Positions 1 through 8,390 of a stretch of 64,000 nt of DNA are shown in pieces. The stretch lies in the NCBI GenBank assembly GCA_024236175.1, contig JACKKY010000002.1:558001-622000 (forward strand), in the 5' to 3' direction. The stretch is from Novosphingobium sp. Its GTDB lineage: Bacteria; Pseudomonadota; Alphaproteobacteria; Sphingomonadales; Sphingomonadaceae. Under the pieces are notes generated by a model. The model worked only from the letters and a program-made list of their open reading frames with translations, was not told the DNA's origin and searched no databases. Made by a program: the position numbers and the translations under genes. How positions within the stretch are numbered: the first letter of the stretch is position 1; each line of letters starts with the position of its first letter.

Positions 1-270
1 GAATTCATTGTTGATCGGCACTTCCCAGCCGCGAAGCCACGCGACCGCAAGCCACACCACATGTGCCTCGATGCTCTGCGGGACGAGCACCGCCACACGG
101 CTGCCTTCGGCAGCGCCAGCTGCCCTCAAGGCACCGATGAACCGGCCGACCTGTTCGACGAACTCGGCGTAGTTTGCGGATCTTCCGCCGACTTCCTCCA
201 GAAAGACGCTGTCAGGCGTCGCCTGCGCGCGATCGAACAGCATCGTCGGCAACGGCGCCTCGTAGAGCAC
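1..270 (-). CDS. AMP-dependent acyl-CoA ligase, N-terminus only (cut by left edge)
   Basis: Reading the minus strand from a GTG at 268-270 gives about 90 residues that run off the left edge without a stop. They begin VLYEAPLPTMLFDRAQATPD and continue through LEEVGGRSANYAEFVEQVG, SRVAVLVPQSIEA and LRGWEVPINNEF. This is the usual opening of the ANL superfamily: a short lead, a test for substrate-site opening (NYAEF), then the first Rossmann-like layer (VAVLVPQS) and the P(I)N motif. The catalytic P-loop lies beyond the window. The frame is open back to a stop near 335, so the exact start is uncertain; the ribosome site before the GTG is weak. It diverges from the AraC gene starting at 497, which may control it. 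Family is clear, substrate unknown. Confidence 0.75.
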   Translation of the reverse strand, partial: MLYEAPLPTMLFDRAQATPDSVFLEEVGGRSANYAEFVEQVGRFIGALRAAGAAEGSRVAVLVPQSIEAHVVWLAVAWLRGWEVPINNEF

Positions 271-496
271 GGGCGCGGAACTTTCGGGGCTGCTGGAAAC
301 CGGTCTTCTCCTTGGCCGCCGCAGGTCTGGTCCCCGCGGTTCTTTCGATATCGGCAGGGTCTAACCGGCACGCGCCAGGACACGCTTGCGGAAATGCGCA
401 CGAAGATATGGCCGAAAACGCAAAGCGCCGACTTGGGTTTGGAAGTTCGTGCGCCAGGCGCTATTCCTAGGGTCGGGAGAATTGAGGCCTGATCAA
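271..496. other. Divergent intergenic region between acyl-CoA ligase and AraC gene
   Basis: About 226 bases hold no supported gene; open frames here are unlike any protein pattern I know. A purine-rich ribosome-binding stretch (GGGAGAATTGAGG, about 477-488) sits just before the AraC start at 497. The rest presumably holds promoters for both divergent genes, but I see no convincing -35/-10 pair or operator. Confidence 0.4.
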
Positions 497-1474
497 ATGA
501 ATGTGGAAACGTGGCAACTTGGCGAAGTTTCCCCGGGTGGACATTCTCCGGCGCTCAGCGACGCCATAAGCAGGATTTTCGGCAGCTGCGACTGCGGTTA
601 CCGCCTGTTCGATTCAAACATCACCGCTTCATTCACAAGCGTGAACCTTGGGCCGATGACGGTCGTGCGCTACTTCGGGCAAGGCGTGCATTGGGCGGAA
701 CGGCGCCATAAGCATGTCAGGCGCTTCGCAGCCGACGACTTCATCTTCTACATCCCGCACGACAGCCTGGTCACGATAGAGCAACGCACCAACAAATCGA
801 GCTTCGCCGCTGGACATATCGGTTTCGTCAACACGCGGGACACGTTCTTCGGCCAGCTGGAACCCGCCGGTCACGGCAGCTTCGAAATGACCGGACTGGT
901 CGTTCCCGGAGCCCTGCTGCGCAGCCGCTTTCCAAGCCTCGACGGCCTTGCCGGCCAGGCGGTCGACATCGGACCGAGCCTTTACGGCGTCTTTTCCGCC
1001 TATGCGACCGCGATTGACGGCTGGGACGGCGAAACCGACCAGATGCGGGTCAGGGCGCTGTCGAACATTCTCTTCGAAACCTTGTGCTCCATCAGCGAAT
1101 ACGCGCTGGTGAGCCAGGAAGACCAGAGCATGCCGCCGACCTCGGCAAAGCGGGCGCTCGAGCGGATACGTACGTTCGCCCTCGCCAACCTTACCGATCC
1201 AAGCCTCTCGGTCACCATGATCGCGCACCGGCTGAACATGTCGCCGCGCTATGTACACAGCGCCTTCGAAGGCTCGCAATGGACGGTCAAGAGCTGGATC
1301 AAGCATCGCCGGCTGCTCGAATGCCGCAAGGCAATCCGCTCTCCCAGCATGACCGGACGCACGCTGACGGAAATCGCCTACAGCTGGGGCTTTTCGGACT
1401 TTTCGCACTTCAGCCGCTGCTACAAGGAAAAGTTCGGCTGCTCCCCCAAGCACGATCGCGCCGCCGCCGAATAG
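497..1474 (+). CDS. AraC family transcriptional regulator
   Basis: A 325-residue protein with an N-terminal sensing domain (about 1-200) resembling the AraC-binding-like domain of regulators of aromatic and hydroxylated substrates, and a C-terminal AraC DNA-binding domain (about 215-325). The second helix-turn-helix is plain: LTEIAYSWGFSDFSHFSRCY followed by KEKFGCSPK. The frame is open from 386, but the ATG at 497 has a good ribosome site (GAGG at 484-487) and starts the conserved region (MNVETWQLGEV), so I chose it. It diverges from the acyl-CoA ligase cut by the left edge and probably regulates it. The 3' end overlaps the convergent lipoate-ligase-like gene by 55 bases. Confidence 0.88.
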   Translation: MNVETWQLGEVSPGGHSPALSDAISRIFGSCDCGYRLFDSNITASFTSVNLGPMTVVRYFGQGVHWAERRHKHVRRFAADDFIFYIPHDSLVTIEQRTNKSSFAAGHIGFVNTRDTFFGQLEPAGHGSFEMTGLVVPGALLRSRFPSLDGLAGQAVDIGPSLYGVFSAYATAIDGWDGETDQMRVRALSNILFETLCSISEYALVSQEDQSMPPTSAKRALERIRTFALANLTDPSLSVTMIAHRLNMSPRYVHSAFEGSQWTVKSWIKHRRLLECRKAIRSPSMTGRTLTEIAYSWGFSDFSHFSRCYKEKFGCSPKHDRAAAE

Positions 1475-2175
1475 GACGCAGGCGCTTCCTTTCGCTGCAC
1501 GTCCATCAGGCTTGTATGGGCGCCGATGTCATAGTTGGCAGGCAGCCCGGCAAGCCGCTCGTAGCCGCAAAGCAACTCGAGGTCCCGCCGCCAGTCGCCG
1601 AAGACCACGAGGCTCGCGTGAAACAGGCCGCCATGGAACGCGCGGTTGCTCCGCAGGACTGCAGCCGTGCCAGCGATCTTGCGTCCCCGCCAGCCTATGT
1701 CGTGCGAGCCCGCGCAATAGCACTGCGCCAGCTTGCCGGTCTCGAAAGCGAAACCGAGACGCGCACCGGCAAGCCCGATCATGTCGCAAAGCTCGTCGAA
1801 ACCCTGCGACGGCCTGAGCGGCCGTGGCGAGATCCGCAGGAGGCTTATGTTGAGCACTCCGGGACGATGGACGACTGCCGTTCCCCCGGAAGCGCGGACG
1901 GCCACGGGATAGCCTCTGGCCCCGGCCCAAGTGGCCGCGTCACCCGCTCCCGGCAGCCCGGCAAGGCGCTTCGAGATCACGATATGCGGCGCATTGTCCC
2001 AGAGCCGCAGAACAGAACCCTCCGCTCCGTCTGCGAGCAAGCGCCCCAACAGCACGCCATCGTCAGCAACCTTGTCGTGCCGCGCTCCGAAATCGCACTC
2101 TGCGTCCGGCCGCTCCGCCAGGAGCGCATGGACAAATGCATCCCAGAGTTCAGCCCCGGATTGTGAAGGCAGCAC
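1420..2175 (-). CDS. Lipoate-protein ligase A-like protein
   Basis: A 251-residue protein of the biotin/lipoate ligase fold. The nucleotide-binding motif appears as VRASGGTAVVHRPGVLN (residues 93-109; classic form RRxSGGGAVYHDxGNLN), and the catalytic lysine motif as GRKIAGTAAVLR (164-175, K166), followed by HGGLFHASL. These are the LplA/LipM/LipL hallmarks: lipoate or octanoate activation, or transfer to a lipoyl domain. It starts with GTG 22 bases after the TonB receptor stop, on the same strand, so the two are probably cotranscribed. No lipoyl-domain protein lies in the window. Alternatives are octanoyltransferase or a ligase with another small-acid substrate. Family confident, acceptor unknown. 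Confidence 0.75.
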   Translation of the reverse strand: MLPSQSGAELWDAFVHALLAERPDAECDFGARHDKVADDGVLLGRLLADGAEGSVLRLWDNAPHIVISKRLAGLPGAGDAATWAGARGYPVAVRASGGTAVVHRPGVLNISLLRISPRPLRPSQGFDELCDMIGLAGARLGFAFETGKLAQCYCAGSHDIGWRGRKIAGTAAVLRSNRAFHGGLFHASLVVFGDWRRDLELLCGYERLAGLPANYDIGAHTSLMDVQRKEAPASYSAAARSCLGEQPNFSL

Positions 2176-2197
2176 CCTGCCTGGCTCGCGACGACCG

Positions 2198-4513
2198 TCA
2201 GAAGCGAGCGCCGACAGATACCCCGTACGTCCGTGGCCTGCCGGTCAGGCGATAGACGAACTCGCCCAGATAATTGGCATTGGTGAGATAGTACTCGTCG
2301 AAGAGATTCCTGACCCACAGCTGCGCATGCCAGCTGTCGTCGGAGGACCGCACGCCGAGCCTTGTGTTGACCAGCGCGTAGGAATCGATCCTGAACAGGT
2401 CCAGCCCGCCATAACCGGCATGGGAATCGCTCTGATAATTGACATCTACCCCGACGAAGCCGTCGAGCGCGCCATTCAACGGGGTCTCGTATCCGAAATT
2501 GGCGCCGATCGCCCATTTCGGCGTGAACTCGAAAGTCTCGCCCTGCAGATTGATCGGCGTGCCTATCGGCGTCAGGCCAGCGAAATCGGATTCGATTTCG
2601 GAATCTGTGTAGGCGAGCGTCGCGCCAAGCGTCAGGCCTTCGCTTGGCGCAGCCTGCAATTCGAGTTCGAAGCCTGTGACATTCGATTTCGGCACGTTGT
2701 AGACGCGCTCGATCGAGCCGAAGAAACTGTCGACGATTTTGCCTCTGAACTGCTTGTCCGTGTAATCGTAGTAGAAGACGGCGCCGTTGAGCTGCACGAG
2801 GCCATCGGCGAGCGTGAGCTTGGCTCCCGCTTCGTAGGCAAGCACGCTTTCCTGGGTCGCCGGCGTGTACTGGATCGACAGGATGCCACCCACCGTCGGG
2901 AAGCTGCCCGCCTTGTAGCCGCGGCCGACATTGGCATAGAACAGCATGTCCGAGTTGGGCTGGAAATTGAGGCCGACCCGCCAGGAAACATTGTCCTCCG
3001 ACAGCGAATCGCTGTGCAGGCCGATGAAGCCCGTAAACGGATTGAAGGTCGTGCAGGCGCCGGGTGGGATAACCGTCATGTAGGCGGCGCTGAACAGGGC
3101 TGCCCAGCTGCCGTCGCCGGAGTCGGCGATGCATCCGCTGAAGTCCCGGATCTGATCGGTGTAGCGAATACCGCCCTGGATCGCCAGCTGGTCGGTTATC
3201 TGGAAATCCAGATTTCCGAAAACCGCCCATGTTTCCGACGACTGCGTCGAATAGGTCGGCGTCGTCCGGATCGGGAGCACGGGAACGGTAAGCGCAAGCG
3301 AACTGTCTCCGACATAGAAAACCGTATTGTCGAAAACCTTGTCGTCCGAATAATTTCCGCCAACGACGTAGCGCAAGCGCCCGGTCTCGCCCTGCAACCG
3401 CAATTCCTGCGAGAAGGAGTGGATGTAACCTTCCTGGGTTACGTCCGCCGTTTCGATCGCAGTTCCGTCGGCATCGATGAATTGGTTCTGGTTGTATTCC
3501 AGATATGAGGTGATCGCGATCAGGTCCGCATTATCGCCGACTGAAAGGGTGCTGCGCAGGCCGACCTGGAAGAAATCGTTGTTGCGAGAGAAATCCCTTC
3601 CCGGCGTCCAGTCCGCGATCCGGCTGTTGCCCGGCGGGATCAGCGTGGCAGTCAGCTCCTGCGGCTGCACCGAGGTAGGCACTCCGGGAAAAAGGCCGAT
3701 GGCCTGGCCTGCCTGCGTGTCCGAATCGTCAAGGAATCCGTTGAGGTTGAGCCGGAACGAGAGAGACGGAGACGGCTCCCAGTCAACAAGCAGCCGCGCC
3801 ATCGTGACGTGGGTCTCGCCGAGCTGGTCGCTGCGGGTTGCGCTGCGTTGCCAGTCATCGCTCTGGCGCGTGCGCACGGCTAGGCGCGCGGCGAGATTGT
3901 TGCCGAGCGGGCCGCTCACGAAAGCCTCGACATCGGTTTCCAGAAACCGTCCAAGGCTCGCGTTGATGCCGAATTCCGCCGTGTCGGTGGGCCCGGCGGG
4001 AATGTAATTGATCAGGCCGCCAGTGGTGTTCTGCCCGAACAGGGTGCCTTGCGGCCCTTTCAAGACCTCGACGCGCTCGAGATCGAGCGTCGCGCCGCTG
4101 GCAAGACGCGGATAGGGCAAGGGAATCTCGTCGACATAGGTCGCCACAGGCGAAGTGGCCGCCATGCTGGACTCGTAGAAACCGATACCCCGCATGGTCA
4201 GCACGCCTGTCCCGTAAGGTGTCTCGGTAAAGGTAAGGCCAGGCACGATTGCGGTCAGGTCGGACAGGTCCGCCACACCCTGGTCGCGCAATTCGTCACC
4301 GGAAGCAGTCGCGACCGACATCCCGACATCATTCAGGTTCTCGGTCCGCCGCTGGGCTGTCACCACAATGACGCCAAGGCCGCCCGATGCGTCGTCCGCC
4401 TGTTCGCCATTCGCCCCCATGTCCTGGGCATGTGCGCCACCCGCGCAAATTGCGAGCGCGGCCACACCCGAGATGAATGCCGCCCGTGCCAGTTGTCGCG
4501 TTCTGGTGACCAT
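2198..4513 (-). CDS. TonB-dependent outer-membrane receptor (first of three)
   Basis: A 771-residue receptor. A signal peptide (MVTRTRQLARAAFISGVAAL, cleavage after AHA-Q) is followed by a TonB-box-like stretch (VIVVTAQRR), a plug domain with VLKGPQGTLFGQNTTGG, and a 22-strand-type barrel ending in GVSVGARF with the expected terminal Phe. The frame is open from 4570, but the ATG at 4513 is preceded by GGGAGGGTAAT, an excellent ribosome site, and starts the signal peptide. It would import a bulky substrate across the outer membrane using proton-motive force relayed by TonB. The plug resembles sphingomonad receptors of catabolic loci rather than known siderophore receptors. Neighbours are a crotonase upstream and a lipoate-ligase-like gene 22 bases downstream. 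Confidence 0.93.
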   Translation of the reverse strand: MVTRTRQLARAAFISGVAALAICAGGAHAQDMGANGEQADDASGGLGVIVVTAQRRTENLNDVGMSVATASGDELRDQGVADLSDLTAIVPGLTFTETPYGTGVLTMRGIGFYESSMAATSPVATYVDEIPLPYPRLASGATLDLERVEVLKGPQGTLFGQNTTGGLINYIPAGPTDTAEFGINASLGRFLETDVEAFVSGPLGNNLAARLAVRTRQSDDWQRSATRSDQLGETHVTMARLLVDWEPSPSLSFRLNLNGFLDDSDTQAGQAIGLFPGVPTSVQPQELTATLIPPGNSRIADWTPGRDFSRNNDFFQVGLRSTLSVGDNADLIAITSYLEYNQNQFIDADGTAIETADVTQEGYIHSFSQELRLQGETGRLRYVVGGNYSDDKVFDNTVFYVGDSSLALTVPVLPIRTTPTYSTQSSETWAVFGNLDFQITDQLAIQGGIRYTDQIRDFSGCIADSGDGSWAALFSAAYMTVIPPGACTTFNPFTGFIGLHSDSLSEDNVSWRVGLNFQPNSDMLFYANVGRGYKAGSFPTVGGILSIQYTPATQESVLAYEAGAKLTLADGLVQLNGAVFYYDYTDKQFRGKIVDSFFGSIERVYNVPKSNVTGFELELQAAPSEGLTLGATLAYTDSEIESDFAGLTPIGTPINLQGETFEFTPKWAIGANFGYETPLNGALDGFVGVDVNYQSDSHAGYGGLDLFRIDSYALVNTRLGVRSSDDSWHAQLWVRNLFDEYYLTNANYLGEFVYRLTGRPRTYGVSVGARF

Positions 4514-4690
4514 ATTACCCTCCCCGTGCATCGGTACGCTTCCAAGCCGGCGCACCCTTTTGCCCCACATGCGTGAAGTTCGCTGTCACCTATGCCGCAG
4601 TATCACACCTGCATCTTGGCCGTTCGCGCAAATCAGCATGGCGAAAAGTGAACGGCACTCCCTCGAGCAGGGCACCCGCCCGTCAATAAC

Positions 4691-4730
4691 TATGTTGTTG
4701 TTTTTAATTTATTTTATTAGATGGTAGGGA
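4691..4730. promoter_or_regulatory. AT-rich island upstream of the TonB receptor
   Basis: Forty bases (about 4690-4730) are almost all A and T within a GC-rich window, lying between the crotonase stop (4742) and the receptor start (4513), both on the minus strand. On the minus strand this reads as A-rich tracts resembling an UP element or promoter region for the receptor. No clear -35/-10 pair can be assigned. Confidence 0.3.
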
Positions 4731-4741
4731 TTGGTCGAGCG

Positions 4742-5545
4742 TCAATCAGAGCTGAAGCACCGGAAGCTCGGCAAGCGTCCTTCCCGGAAAGCCGAGATGC
4801 CTTCCACCGGTTCACCTGCTTCGAATGCCTCGCCCTGAAGCTGCGCTTCCAGGCCGATCGCTTCCGCAAAACTCAGGTTTTCGCACTCCCTGAGTTGTCG
4901 CTTGATCGCCGCGTGTGCCGAGGCCGCCCCCCGCGCCAGACCTTCCGCCAGTGTCCGGCAGCAAGCCATGAGTTCGTCGTCCTCTGCAAGCTTCCAGACC
5001 AGTCCGAATCTCAAGGCGGTTTCGGCATCGATCGGTTCACCAGTCAGAGCCATTGCTGCGGCCCGGCCCGGACCGACGATGTGCGGGAGCAGAAAGGACG
5101 TGCCGCCATCCAGCACGGCGCCGATCCTGCTGAAGCTCAGGATCATGCGGGCCGAGCGGGACGCCACCACCACGTCGCATGCGAGGGCTAGCCCTACCCC
5201 AGCCCCTGCGGCAGCCCCGTTGAGCGCGCAAATGACGGGTTTGGGGCTCTCCCGAATTCTCAACAGGGCCGGATTGAGCGTATCGAGAATCAGCTGAGTC
5301 ATTCCCGCGCCGAGTTCCGCCAGTTCCTCGGTAAGATGGGCCCCGGAGCAGAACGCCGGACCGGCGCCCGTAAGCAGTATCGCGCCGGTTTCGGGATCGT
5401 CGATTGCTTCCTTCAACGCCCCATCGAGAGCCGCGAGCATGCCGTCGACCAACGCATTCCTGACGGACGGGCGATTCGGCGTCAGTTCGGCGACGCCATT
5501 CTCCTGCCTCACCAGGACCAGCGGCGAAGGATCGGTCGGGCTCAT
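4742..5545 (-). CDS. Enoyl-CoA hydratase/isomerase family protein
   Basis: A 267-residue crotonase-fold protein of normal length. The oxyanion-hole segments are visible: GPAFCSGAHL (about residues 60-70) and LNGAAAGAGVGLALACDVVV (about 108-128). The usual second catalytic acid position, normally PE after this block, reads SFSRIGAVLDGG, so the hydratase-type glutamate appears absent. This points to an isomerase or other crotonase reaction rather than plain hydration. The C-terminus (EGISAFREGRLPSF) matches the family end FREKRxPxF. It acts on an acyl-CoA thioester in the cytoplasm. It stands alone, with about 230 bases on each side, between the LysR gene and the TonB receptor. Confidence 0.85.
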   Translation of the reverse strand: MSPTDPSPLVLVRQENGVAELTPNRPSVRNALVDGMLAALDGALKEAIDDPETGAILLTGAGPAFCSGAHLTEELAELGAGMTQLILDTLNPALLRIRESPKPVICALNGAAAGAGVGLALACDVVVASRSARMILSFSRIGAVLDGGTSFLLPHIVGPGRAAAMALTGEPIDAETALRFGLVWKLAEDDELMACCRTLAEGLARGAASAHAAIKRQLRECENLSFAEAIGLEAQLQGEAFEAGEPVEGISAFREGRLPSFRCFSSD

Positions 5546-5777
5546 CTACCCCATTGCTCCACCACACACGGCCTGAACATCATTATCCCCGTCTCAACCG
5601 AATGCCGACGCGCTGAACGAGCCGGGACCGCGGGTTTCGCAACGCCGACCGCGAGACCACGCCCCCTGGCTCGCAGAACCCCACGACAGGTTCTTGGTCG
5701 ATTGCGCATTCCGGCATGGCTGAAAGTGCGCGCAGCGCTTGGGGGTCATAGCGGCTGGTTGTTGTCGACAGCGGCGG

Positions 5778-6686
5778 TCACTCCCAACCGTGAGCGATGC
5801 CGCGGGTAACGGCTCCCATGAAGGCACGCACAGCAGGCTTGGGCTCCCAGCGTGCCCTCACGGCGCAGCACATGGGCAGCGACGGGAACGGATTGAAATC
5901 CCGCAGGGCCGCAAAATTGCGCTTGAACTGATCGCTTTGGGTATAGGCGAGCCCGGCAACCGCGATCGCGTCGGATCGCGCCACAATGCGCCGTGCCAAT
6001 GGGAAATAGTCGATCCTGTGCACCCGCAAATGCCAGTCCAGCCCACGGCTTTCATAGAGATCCCTGACCACCTCGCCATAGGGGCGGGATTCCGAGGGAG
6101 ACACGAAGTCGTAACCGGCGACATCGTCGAGCGTGATCTTCTCCTTGCTCAGCAGCGGGTGGCCCCTGCGAACGAACAGAACCGTCTCCAGAGCGCCCAT
6201 CGGCTCGCGGCGCAGGTCAGACCATTCGCCGAAGGCGGCATCGAACCCGATTGCGACATCGACGCTGCCGCTGCGCAACTGCTGCACGACCGTTTCGAAC
6301 GGCGCGCTGCGAATATCGTATCGTATTCCCGGGTATCGCCTGAGCAACTCGGCCAGCGGATCGACCAGCAGCCATTCGAGCGACGCAGGAGCAACCCCGA
6401 TCCGAAGCATGCCCGAATAGGGATCGCCTTGCCGGCTCGATCCCCTCAGCAGGTCGTGCGCATCCTCAAGCAGGCGCGCGGCCCCGTCGATGAAATCCCG
6501 CCCTCGCTCGGTGAGGATGGCGCCACGTGCGGTGCGGTAGAAGATCGCGTAGCCGATCTCCCGCTCAAGGTCGGCAACGCTCCTTGTCACCGCTGACTGG
6601 GTCACTCCCGCAATCCGGGCGGCTGCGGTGAACGATCCCGCGCGCGCCACCGCAACAGTGTAGTGCAGGCGGGAGTCGAGCATCAT
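5778..6686 (-). CDS. LysR family transcriptional regulator
   Basis: A 302-residue protein with the LysR winged helix-turn-helix at residues 1-60 (SFTAAARIAGVTQSAVTRSV, then LEREIGYAIFYR) and a periplasmic-binding-like effector domain after about residue 90. It is divergent from the thiolase gene at 6844 with a 157-base gap, the standard LysR arrangement, so the thiolase is its most likely target. The effector is unknown but probably an intermediate of the same pathway. Normal length and no anomalies. Confidence 0.92.
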   Translation of the reverse strand: MMLDSRLHYTVAVARAGSFTAAARIAGVTQSAVTRSVADLEREIGYAIFYRTARGAILTERGRDFIDGAARLLEDAHDLLRGSSRQGDPYSGMLRIGVAPASLEWLLVDPLAELLRRYPGIRYDIRSAPFETVVQQLRSGSVDVAIGFDAAFGEWSDLRREPMGALETVLFVRRGHPLLSKEKITLDDVAGYDFVSPSESRPYGEVVRDLYESRGLDWHLRVHRIDYFPLARRIVARSDAIAVAGLAYTQSDQFKRNFAALRDFNPFPSLPMCCAVRARWEPKPAVRAFMGAVTRGIAHGWE

Positions 6687-6843
6687 CCATGCGTAACAGG
6701 AATACTTATCTCCAACAATGAATTTGACCTATTTCCCGATGGTCCGCGATAGGCGTGTCTCACGATCGGACCCTGGCCGCGACCAGAGACATATACGTGC
6801 GCCGCGGGGCGATTTGCCGGCGGCATGCGAAGGGAATGGAACA

Positions 6844-8034
6844 ATGACGAAGATGAACCGCGAGGTGCTGGTGGCAGGCGTGGGGATGGTTCCCTTCGCG
6901 AAGCCAGGCCAGAGCCCATCCTACGACGAGATGGGAGCGGAGGCGATCCGGCTTTCCCTTGCCGATGCGGGTATCGAATACGGCCTGGTCGAGCAGGCCT
7001 ACGCCGGGTTCGTCTTCGCGGGAAGCTGTGCCGGACAGCGCACAATCTACAAAGCCGGGATGACGGGCATTCCGATCGTCAACGTGAACAACAACTGCTC
7101 GACAGGCTCGACCGCGCTCTACCTTGCCCGGCAAGCGGTGGAATCAGGGTTGGTCGATTGCGTGCTGGCTGTCGGCTTCGAACAGATGTCTCCGGGAGCC
7201 ATCGGCGACGCCTTCCCTCACCTCGTCAGCCCCTTCGCCGAGTTCGACGCCGCCTGCGACGCGATGGTTGACATCGAACTGCCGCTGGCGCTGCGCTATT
7301 TCGGCGGAGCGGGCAAGTCACACATGGAGAAGTACGGCACCACCCTGGAGGATTTTGCCAAGGTGCGTGCGAAGGCCAGCCGGCATGCCGCCAACAACCC
7401 GCTATCGGTATTCCGAAAGGTCATGAGCGAGGAGGACGTGCTCGATGCGCCGGTCATCTGGCCCGGCGTCATGACCAAGCCGATGGCCTGCCCCCCGACG
7501 TGCGGCGGTGCGGCCGCCCTGCTCGTTTCTCGCGATTTCGCGAAACGGCACAATCTCGATCCGAAAGTGCGGATCGCAGCGCAGGCAATGGCAACCGATA
7601 CGGCGATCACGTTCGAAGCACACGACATGATCGAGCTTGTCGGAGCGGACATGACCCGCCACGCCTCGAACTCGGTCTACGAAGCCACCGGCATAGGCCC
7701 GGAAGACATCAAGGTCGTCGAACTGCACGATTGTTTCGCGCACAATGAAGTCATTTCCTATGAAGGCCTCGGCTTGTGCCCCGAAGGCGGAGCGGCGCAG
7801 TTCATCGCCGATGGGGACAACACCTACGGTGGCCGTACGGTCACCAATCCCTCCGGCGGCCTGCTCTCCAAGGGGCACCCGCTGGGGGCGACAGGCCTTG
7901 CCCAATCCTATGAACTCACACACCAGCTTCGCGGCACCGCCGAAGACCGACAGGTCGAGGATGTCCGTCACGCACTCCAGCACAATCTCGGCCTCGGCGG
8001 AGCCTGTGTCGTGACCATGTACGAGCAGGTCTGA
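6844..8034 (+). CDS. SCP2/nonspecific lipid-transfer type thiolase
   Basis: A 396-residue thiolase-superfamily protein. The nucleophile is C85 in NNNCSTGSTAL; further catalytic segments are LHDCFAHNE and GGLLSKGHPLGATG. As in SCP2-type thiolases, the second active-site cysteine of degradative thiolases is not in its usual C-terminal place (the end reads LGLGGACVVTMYE). Related enzymes cleave 3-keto or beta-hydroxy side chains of sterols and other alicyclic CoA esters. The frame opens at 6718, but the ATG at 6844 has a GGGAATGGA ribosome site and starts the conserved region. It is divergent from the LysR gene. Substrate unknown. Confidence 0.88.
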   Translation: MTKMNREVLVAGVGMVPFAKPGQSPSYDEMGAEAIRLSLADAGIEYGLVEQAYAGFVFAGSCAGQRTIYKAGMTGIPIVNVNNNCSTGSTALYLARQAVESGLVDCVLAVGFEQMSPGAIGDAFPHLVSPFAEFDAACDAMVDIELPLALRYFGGAGKSHMEKYGTTLEDFAKVRAKASRHAANNPLSVFRKVMSEEDVLDAPVIWPGVMTKPMACPPTCGGAAALLVSRDFAKRHNLDPKVRIAAQAMATDTAITFEAHDMIELVGADMTRHASNSVYEATGIGPEDIKVVELHDCFAHNEVISYEGLGLCPEGGAAQFIADGDNTYGGRTVTNPSGGLLSKGHPLGATGLAQSYELTHQLRGTAEDRQVEDVRHALQHNLGLGGACVVTMYEQV

Positions 8035-8126
8035 GACCGGCGCGCCGCAGCCAAGACTTCCCCGCAAGCAGTTCCAGGGTCTTTCTGTTACGGTGAGCGC
8101 AAAGGTCCATTTCGGGGAGACAAGGC

Positions 8127-8390
8127 ATGCTGCGCTCGATCGTCATACTTTCCGCAACATGCCTGCTGGCAATGGTCCTGATTGATCGCATGCTCGGACC
8201 GCGAGCCGAATTCCTCAATGCATGGAGCGTAGCCGAGCGGCTGCTCGGTCGAACGCCTGAAGCCGGAGACTCCTTCATTGCCCGAAGGTTTGGTGCCCTG
8301 GGCGAACTTTTTGCAGTCTTGCTCGTGAATACGGTGCTGGGAACGTTGCTGGCCCTGCTGATCCGGTTCGTCACCAGGACGATCAGGTGA
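8127..8390 (+). CDS. Small two-helix membrane protein, unknown function
   Basis: An 87-residue protein with two hydrophobic segments, SIVILSATCLLAMVLI near the N-terminus (about 4-19) and LFAVLLVNTVLGTLLALLI near the C-terminus (about 61-79), joined by a soluble loop of about 40 residues with charged and Gly-rich parts. A ribosome site (GGGGAGACAAGG) precedes the ATG. It lies 92 bases after the thiolase and overlaps the convergent carboxypeptidase gene by 8 bases. I do not recognise a family. A real inner-membrane protein is likely from the clean hydrophobic pattern and ribosome site; no function is inferred. Confidence 0.6.
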   Translation: MLRSIVILSATCLLAMVLIDRMLGPRAEFLNAWSVAERLLGRTPEAGDSFIARRFGALGELFAVLLVNTVLGTLLALLIRFVTRTIR

